Assembly (NCBI GenBank): GCA_934467415.1 | Contig: CAKSLQ010000009.1 | Span: forward strand, 1 to 64,000 | Direction of reading: 5' to 3' | Length of the DNA: 64,000 bases | Source of the DNA: an uncultured Eubacteriales bacterium | GTDB lineage: Bacteria; Bacillota; Clostridia; Oscillospirales; CAG-272 | In this document: positions 61,001-64,000 of the stretch, in pieces | Layout: each line of letters begins with the position of its first letter | Numbering within the stretch: position 1 is the first letter of the stretch | Program-made: the position numbers and the translations under genes | The notes under the pieces: model-generated | What the model saw: only the letters and a program-made list of their open reading frames with translations | What the model was told of the DNA's origin: nothing | Databases searched by the model: none

Positions 61001-62939
61001 TGACGGCGCTTTCAACAGACCGGTCTACATGGTGCCCGCCGGCACGGAAAAGACCACCGTCACCTACTACGCAGAGGACGGCAGTGAACTTGCAGGCGTT
61101 CCCACCGATGCAGGCAACTACAGCGTGCGTGTCGTCTGCGAGACCGGCGACGCCATCTGGAGCGGCAGCGCGGACTTCACAATCGCGCGGCGCGACATCG
61201 CGGATGCCTCCGTCACGCTCGGCGACGCACTCACCTACGACACCACCGAGCAGACGCAGACCGTCCGCGCCGTACACTTTGACGGCGTCGATGTCTCCTA
61301 CACCGTCGAGACGGGCAGCGACAAGGCAACAAATGCGGGCAATTACACGCTCCGCCTGATCGGCACCGGCAACTACACCGGCACGCTGGAAGTGCCGTTT
61401 GTGGTCTCGGCAAAAGTCGTCACCGCAGCCGTCGTTGTCGAGGGCAATTATACCTATGACAATGGCAACGCCATTCTCCCAGCCGTCAAAGTCTTTGACG
61501 GAAATGTTGAAATCGACCCGTCCGAATACACCGTAGCGTGCGCAAACAACATCCATGCGGGCACTGCCACCGTCCGCATCGTGAATGCCGACGGCGGCAA
61601 CTATGTCGTCTCCGGCACAACCACCTTTGAAATCGGCAAAGCAGCGCAGAATCTCGCAGCAGATGCCGTCACCGGCGTCTACGGCGAGAGCGGCAAGACC
61701 GTTTCCGCCACCGGCACGGTCGGCGCAATCACCTATGCGGTCACGGCGGGCAATGAAGTGCTTGACGTGAGCGAAAGCGGTGCGCTGACCTTCAGGCAGG
61801 GCGGCGACGCGACGGTCCGCGTCAGCGCCGCAGGCGACGACGACCATGCGGCAGCGTTCATCGACGTGAAGGTTCATGTCGACAAGGCGCATGTCACGCT
61901 CCGTGCGCTCGACAAGCAGATCCGCACCGGCAAACGGATTCCCGCGCTGGATGCACCTGTTCTCGGCACGGATTACACCGTCGAGGGTCTGCTCGGCAAT
62001 GACAGCCTCACCGGCAAAGTCACGCTCCGCTATGACGGGACGCCGAGTGCGTCCAGGGCGGGCGAATATACGATCCTGATCGAGCATGACGGCACCGACC
62101 CGCGCTACACGGCGGACACCGTCGCAGGCAGGCTGATCGTCAAACGCAACACGGAAGATATGCGGGAGGAGAAGTCCTACAAGATCTCCGTCAGAACATC
62201 CGAGGGCGGCAGCGTCAGCCCCTACGGCACAATCCTCGCCCTTGCAGGCAAGGATCAGACCCTGACCTTTGTTCCCGACGACGGCTACCGCGTCTCCGCC
62301 CTGTATATCGACGGCAGCCGCGTACCCACCGCCGAGAGCTACACCTTCAAGCGGGTAAACAGCACGCATACGGTTGAGGTGATCTTCGCCAAGATCGGCG
62401 AGATCGCAGCCTCCGACTTTGACGACGTACCGGACGACGGCTATTATAAGGATGCGGTCGACTGGGCAGTCGATCGGGGCATCACGGTCGGCGCATCGGC
62501 AACAAAGTTTGATCCGAACAGCATCTGCACCCGCGCGCAGGCGGTCACGTTCCTGTGGCGCGCGCTCGGCAAGCCCGCGGCAAAGAATACGGCAATGTCG
62601 TTTACCGATGTTGCGGCAGATGCATATTACCGCGACGCAGTACTTTGGGCGGTCGAGAACAGGATCGTCCTCGGCGTCAGCGAGACGAAGTTTGACCCGG
62701 ACGGCATCTGCACCCGTGCGCAGATCGTCACGCTGCTGTGGCGCGCGGCAGAGTCGCCCGCGGCGGGCAGTGCAAATCCGTTTACCGATGTGGCAGCGGA
62801 TGCGTACTATGCAGACGCGGTCCTCTGGGCAGTCGGCAAGGAGATCACCATCGGTACGAGCGGTACAACGTTCAGCCCGAACCGAATCTGCACCCGCGCC
62901 GAGATCGTCACCTTCCTGTACCGCACCCTCGCAAAGTAA
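55077..62939 (+). CDS. giant modular SLH surface protein
   Basis: This 2620-residue exported protein has a signal peptide (1-26). Residues 27-1500 consist of successive beta-helix-like modules of about 260 residues. Each opens with a His/Cys hinge (THTVGADGKCTECG near 573, THDFSAGDTCACG near 827, CKNCGKR...DGKCTECG near 1080, TSVDAETGKCACG near 1360). Each then runs through a LxxALxxAxxGxTVKLL start into GGSxTLDLGG strands. Residues 1560-2350 carry Ig-like and MBG/YDG-type adhesin repeats (VYDGGAHALLNAG, YTYDNGNAILPAV). A bacterial-repeat domain (about 2365-2440, SEGGSVSPYGT) and three SLH repeats (2444-2620) follow. It is probably an adhesin or matrix protein. GGGAGG precedes the ATG. Confidence 0.9.
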   Translation: MRKHLCGLAVILLVCAALFALPAFAADVARNESTGTLYDALDDALSEADKNDIITLLDDANTVDIDEGGSYTYVPLTIEMSGHGITGMLTVTDDLKLNGGTFDGLLVVDISGEEGALTITAPDTADYAVNQMLTVNDGTVNISGAKIAVRGTLSVSSGTAVTLSGTEKAVELFGAETFGNKFYGAVDADGDTDTAAVYNAEQQTYTVGGVAAKKLSNINAGEPDPAEKPKPNPGKTTVPVTAGSSASFKVAYTGTEDLTLDIQKNALDDTIRVSAAKTADNMWTVYVTLADEPKQTSYLLHIYPEGDTSRKATVTVNVVPHKAKVVESGKTTYLDDLSCTLTADDGTMQITLLDDIEFGAYKDPLTLRGGSPITLDLGGHSIDYVCIGEDIYDEDYGTIGYNSAHVTVVGDGSIKELYHVVGTVRVRGGTINHLSCSSSYEQEGMYHGNVFISGGTLIGNLSVSTGSYNVTVEGGTGHKALIFCDALETKITDGEFEELILVPPTSSDCTLVLSGGKFAKIMTQSGTNEKGLYLAKYLAPDYFFYTKPAGGSDYTQLVDASAVTELTDVVIKKHTHTVGADGKCTECGTHVADIRVEKDGTTTYLAADKLQDALDMMQTSDSYANTVTLLSDIDLGNGRITITSGSFTLDLGGKTLSSGYVGTWHALLEIKPDYGASAAAHIRNGSIVNRIHDSSVYSETIALLLSNNAAVTLSDVTVSGGTNQSGKNPAVTQTFGTLVVEGDSVLDGGLFADKPYAITLRGGSFTAGYQSYGMLTAIKVTAPGDFGYYRDAVDFLADGCAFVKADDETAFVTNLGNITEDVKIIPHTHDFSAGDTCACGVSYVAELNGVKYTSLNKAIAAANGGTVKLLCDVDFGASGTLYAADAAYTLDLAGHTLRGNADTLVAVVNSEDGTAAVSILGGFVVGSNSYTTIRAIGADLTLHTDVTNTKPYDYVPSAAIIASNRVDSGSRITIVDGTYIGGVHCYSKDSTVRIMRGVFERGGNLFSLKASYYDIDQRKEVDLPLAAFIADGSYVVKTADNTKVDLTNLSEIEDAVTVKVCTVHDYGWSMDTSGVESVVCKNCGKRCTHTAPDADGKCTECGFTLEAQVGDAYYAYFSSAVKAAAEAGGTVKLLCNVTATGPHNIAALPSGTYTLDLAGRSLTVGTDAANPGCFSSDENTALTIISTDGAGILNAALYIHGDFKVAANLSVEGLVEVYKSLDVDSTSYAPTFNGEIAVKNGGTLTVRHGNFRKDVTVESGGKLNAFVRDGGDVYFAYPVKVNAGGTLRVTGDSSFEKLEIAAGADVVLEGGRFADRIYTSDGSPLAPYLADGYAFENFVAGVIQDSGAGSLGNVTVVEHTAHTSVDAETGKCACGKQMLAVRIANNNSVVAGYDNLPDALNEAAFGDTVRIFGDAATGNLVLHPQSMQPQITLDLNGKQVDGGLTLENVKLTVENGTLSAGSALTVAKDASLTLNDVECGWDVTVSGKLAVTDADTVCAGTVTVKDGGSAALSGGAYKKIVCETGKVADLLEDAFGYTETANAESWLGGDGKTIADTTVLRIPLLLVTVGNTSVPYGTDATRTVSYLTIDISPDRSKLSFRWYKVEGGTYTPLAGETDELYVLPAGTLPGLYKVTCDVTYKGYTMRSDEGLIEIRKASLTEGTHYTAPTAAPFVYDGGAHALLNAGSIAANTDLDGCKFVYSTSEDGNYTETMPTAKAAGDYTVWYRVAGNNCFADTAKYSIDVHIAVATVTAVNKDYPSNFTYGKAISAPTKANLTITGDYDDATLTYAWRDAAGNTLAETPAELGSYTLHIEIAATANTGAAVVDIPVSIKPDTAMKAVIKSVSTYNGNSPRSYEVDLLALVKDAGLIPAGDTLTVRDQFDIFFFTDDGSYSAYDPATADYAVTAVKKDGEPTTLVITVSGLDRTPTKIYCMINVRLSNAHYTNILAQISLFAKDKEDKTLSVMMDGWTYGQYDGAFNRPVYMVPAGTEKTTVTYYAEDGSELAGVPTDAGNYSVRVVCETGDAIWSGSADFTIARRDIADASVTLGDALTYDTTEQTQTVRAVHFDGVDVSYTVETGSDKATNAGNYTLRLIGTGNYTGTLEVPFVVSAKVVTAAVVVEGNYTYDNGNAILPAVKVFDGNVEIDPSEYTVACANNIHAGTATVRIVNADGGNYVVSGTTTFEIGKAAQNLAADAVTGVYGESGKTVSATGTVGAITYAVTAGNEVLDVSESGALTFRQGGDATVRVSAAGDDDHAAAFIDVKVHVDKAHVTLRALDKQIRTGKRIPALDAPVLGTDYTVEGLLGNDSLTGKVTLRYDGTPSASRAGEYTILIEHDGTDPRYTADTVAGRLIVKRNTEDMREEKSYKISVRTSEGGSVSPYGTILALAGKDQTLTFVPDDGYRVSALYIDGSRVPTAESYTFKRVNSTHTVEVIFAKIGEIAASDFDDVPDDGYYKDAVDWAVDRGITVGASATKFDPNSICTRAQAVTFLWRALGKPAAKNTAMSFTDVAADAYYRDAVLWAVENRIVLGVSETKFDPDGICTRAQIVTLLWRAAESPAAGSANPFTDVAADAYYADAVLWAVGKEITIGTSGTTFSPNRICTRAEIVTFLYRTLAK

Positions 62940-62942
62940 ATC

Positions 62943-62982
62943 CACACAAAAAAAGCCTTCCGCAAGGAGGGCTTTTTTGTGT
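62943..62982. terminator. terminator of the giant SLH gene
   Basis: AAAAGCCTTC, CGCAAG, GAGGGCTTTTTT hairpin inside a longer CACACAAAA/TTTTGTGTG stem, starting four bases after the stop codon. Confidence 0.88.
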
Positions 62983-63009
62983 GGGTGAGGGAGAAAAAGC
63001 ACACCATTA

Positions 63010-63085
63010 TCCTGTAGGGGCGACCATTGGTCGCCCGTTTACACATTGCACAGGCGGGCGACCGATGGTCGCCCCTACGGTATAG
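63010..63085. repeat. inverted pair of GGGCGACC hairpins
   Basis: TAGGGGCGACCATTGGTCGCCC (63015 on), a short spacer, then GGGCGACCGATGGTCGCCCCTACGG: two copies of the same hairpin arm arranged head to head around a loop, so the whole can also fold as one long stem. Confidence 0.8.
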
Positions 63086-63142
63086 TTGGAATTGTGCACA
63101 CACCGCACGGACATCGTCTGTCCCCGCCTTTTTCAATTAAAC

Positions 63143-63171
63143 TTGACATTTTTTTCATTCTTTGTTACAAT
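63143..63171 (+). promoter_or_regulatory. promoter of the 185-residue membrane protein gene
   Basis: TTGACA (63143-63148), 17 bases, then TACAAT (63166-63171), 28 bases before the ATG. Confidence 0.8.
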
Positions 63172-63199
63172 ACAGATAACACATACTAAGGAGACCGCC

Positions 63200-63757
63200 A
63201 TGACACCGAAAATACCCCTCGGCCGCGAGGCGCTCGAACGCAGCTATAAAAATTCGCGCGGAAACCTGCTTCTCGTCGTGATTTTCACCGTTATCAACGC
63301 GATTCTGGCTTTCGCGGGTTCTTCCTCCTATTTTCTTTTCTCGGCCTATCTGCCCTATTATTCGGTCATATTCGGGCTTGTAATCACCGGGCGGCTGGAC
63401 GCCGATACGGATTTTCAGATCGACGAAAAATATCTCGTCTATTTCGTCGGCTTTGCCGTCCTTGTGCTCGGGCTGTATCTGCTGTTCTGGCTGTTTTCGA
63501 AAAAGCATTACGGCTGGCTGATCCCGGCGCTGGTCTTTTTTGCGCTGGATACGCTCTTTCTTTTGCGGGATTCCTTCGGCGGCTTTGATTTCAGTCTGCT
63601 GATGGACGTCGTGTTCCACGTCTGGGTGCTGATCTCACTCGCGCTCGGCATTTCAACCGGCGTCAGGCTGAAAAAGCTCGATGCCGCCGAAGCAGCCGCC
63701 GCGCCGATTGAAACGACAGCCGAAGAAAAAAACAGCGACAGCGTGTTTAAGGAGTAA
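63200..63757 (+). CDS. multi-pass membrane protein of unknown function
   Basis: This 185-residue protein starts with a basic cytoplasmic segment (REALERSYKNSRGN). About five hydrophobic segments follow: near residues 20-40, 42-60, 78-97, 103-120 and 135-155. The short acidic tail (TTAEEKNSDSVFKE) is probably cytoplasmic. I recognise no domain with certainty; similar uncharacterised five-helix proteins are common in gut Clostridia. AAGGAGA precedes the ATG at 63200, and the promoter sits inside the longer in-frame opening, which rules the latter out. Confidence 0.8.
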   Translation: MTPKIPLGREALERSYKNSRGNLLLVVIFTVINAILAFAGSSSYFLFSAYLPYYSVIFGLVITGRLDADTDFQIDEKYLVYFVGFAVLVLGLYLLFWLFSKKHYGWLIPALVFFALDTLFLLRDSFGGFDFSLLMDVVFHVWVLISLALGISTGVRLKKLDAAEAAAAPIETTAEEKNSDSVFKE

Positions 63758-63834
63758 AATAAACAATATATCTGTGCATCCCTTACACAGGAAAGCCGAA
63801 TGATATGCACAAACCTTGTAGGTCGCCGTCTGTC

Positions 63835-64000
63835 TCACTCCGTAACCAAGCACAATCTATCTTCGCCTCCCTTGTGTAAAGGGAGGTGCCGCCGAACGGC
63901 GGCGGAGGGATTGTTACAGAGTAAAAAAAGATTGAAAAAGACAGGACACAACCCCTCAGTCGGCTAACGCCGACAGCTCCCCTTGCACAGGGGAGCCGAA
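63835..64000. repeat. type B element in reverse orientation at the window end
   Basis: From about 63868 a complete type B element reads in reverse: GCCTCCCTTGTGTAAAGGGAGG, GCCGCCGAACGGCGGC, GGAGGGATTGTTAC, ACAACCCCTCAGTCGGC, then GCTCCCCTTGCACAGGGGAGC. Its middle carries an extra A-rich stretch (about 63920-63950) compared with other copies. It reaches the window edge. Confidence 0.8.

Noticed and set aside
59112..63002. A 1296-residue open frame antisense to the giant SLH gene
   Set aside because: Cys/Arg/Asp-rich shadow composition, no start signal; the plus-strand frame has a signal peptide, modules and SLH domains.

Overview
The window comes from a G+C-rich, spore-forming, S-layer-bearing Clostridia-type anaerobe, most like the gut Oscillospirales and relatives. 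The signs are SpoIIE, a GerA-family protein and a SleB-type hydrolase (sporulation and germination), a complete V-type ATPase operon, HPr kinase, two LtaS-like enzymes and six proteins with S-layer-homology (SLH) domains. Finer taxonomy cannot be fixed from sequence reading alone.

Layout. 1-444: two tandem sigma-A-type promoters pointing off the left edge, like an rRNA operon, and one promoter pointing right. 445-3174: DUF1385 protein, prmC, murI. 3262-12921 (minus): nine V-ATPase genes in transcription order H/G-I-K-E-C-F-A-B-D. The K subunit carries all five Na+-ligand positions known from Enterococcus hirae NtpK. 13657-16640: an LtaS-like phosphoglycerol transferase translationally coupled to an exported glycerophosphodiesterase. 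16788-19895: an ECF-like sigma factor overlapping a probable anti-sigma gene, then small exported proteins, one in an AT-rich patch. 19934-24002 (minus): an orphan gerA and a second LtaS-like enzyme. 24348-24848: a zinc-ribbon membrane protein. 25318-36875 (minus): three large SLH paralogues, likely S-layer proteins. 37165-42836 (minus): hprK, a phosphodiester-glycosidase/SLH protein and a SleB-type hydrolase. 43658-45506: two parS-like sites followed by parA and parB. 45786-47550: two membrane proteins, one with MORN repeats. 48064-54223 (minus): an SLH protein, a small lipoprotein and spoIIE. 54827-54902: tRNA-Thr(GGU). 55077-62939: a 2620-residue modular SLH protein. 63200-63757: a small membrane protein.

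Nearly every long intergenic space is filled with a family of mosaic palindromic elements. They have hairpin ends, swappable inner hairpins whose stems co-vary, and smaller hairpins nested inside larger ones. Three such blocks sit inside the V-ATPase operon. This repeat system is the most unusual thing in the window. Other points of interest are a duplicated terminator arm that supplies the ribosome-binding site and start of the orphan gerA gene, and the S-layer paralogue family with matching promoters.
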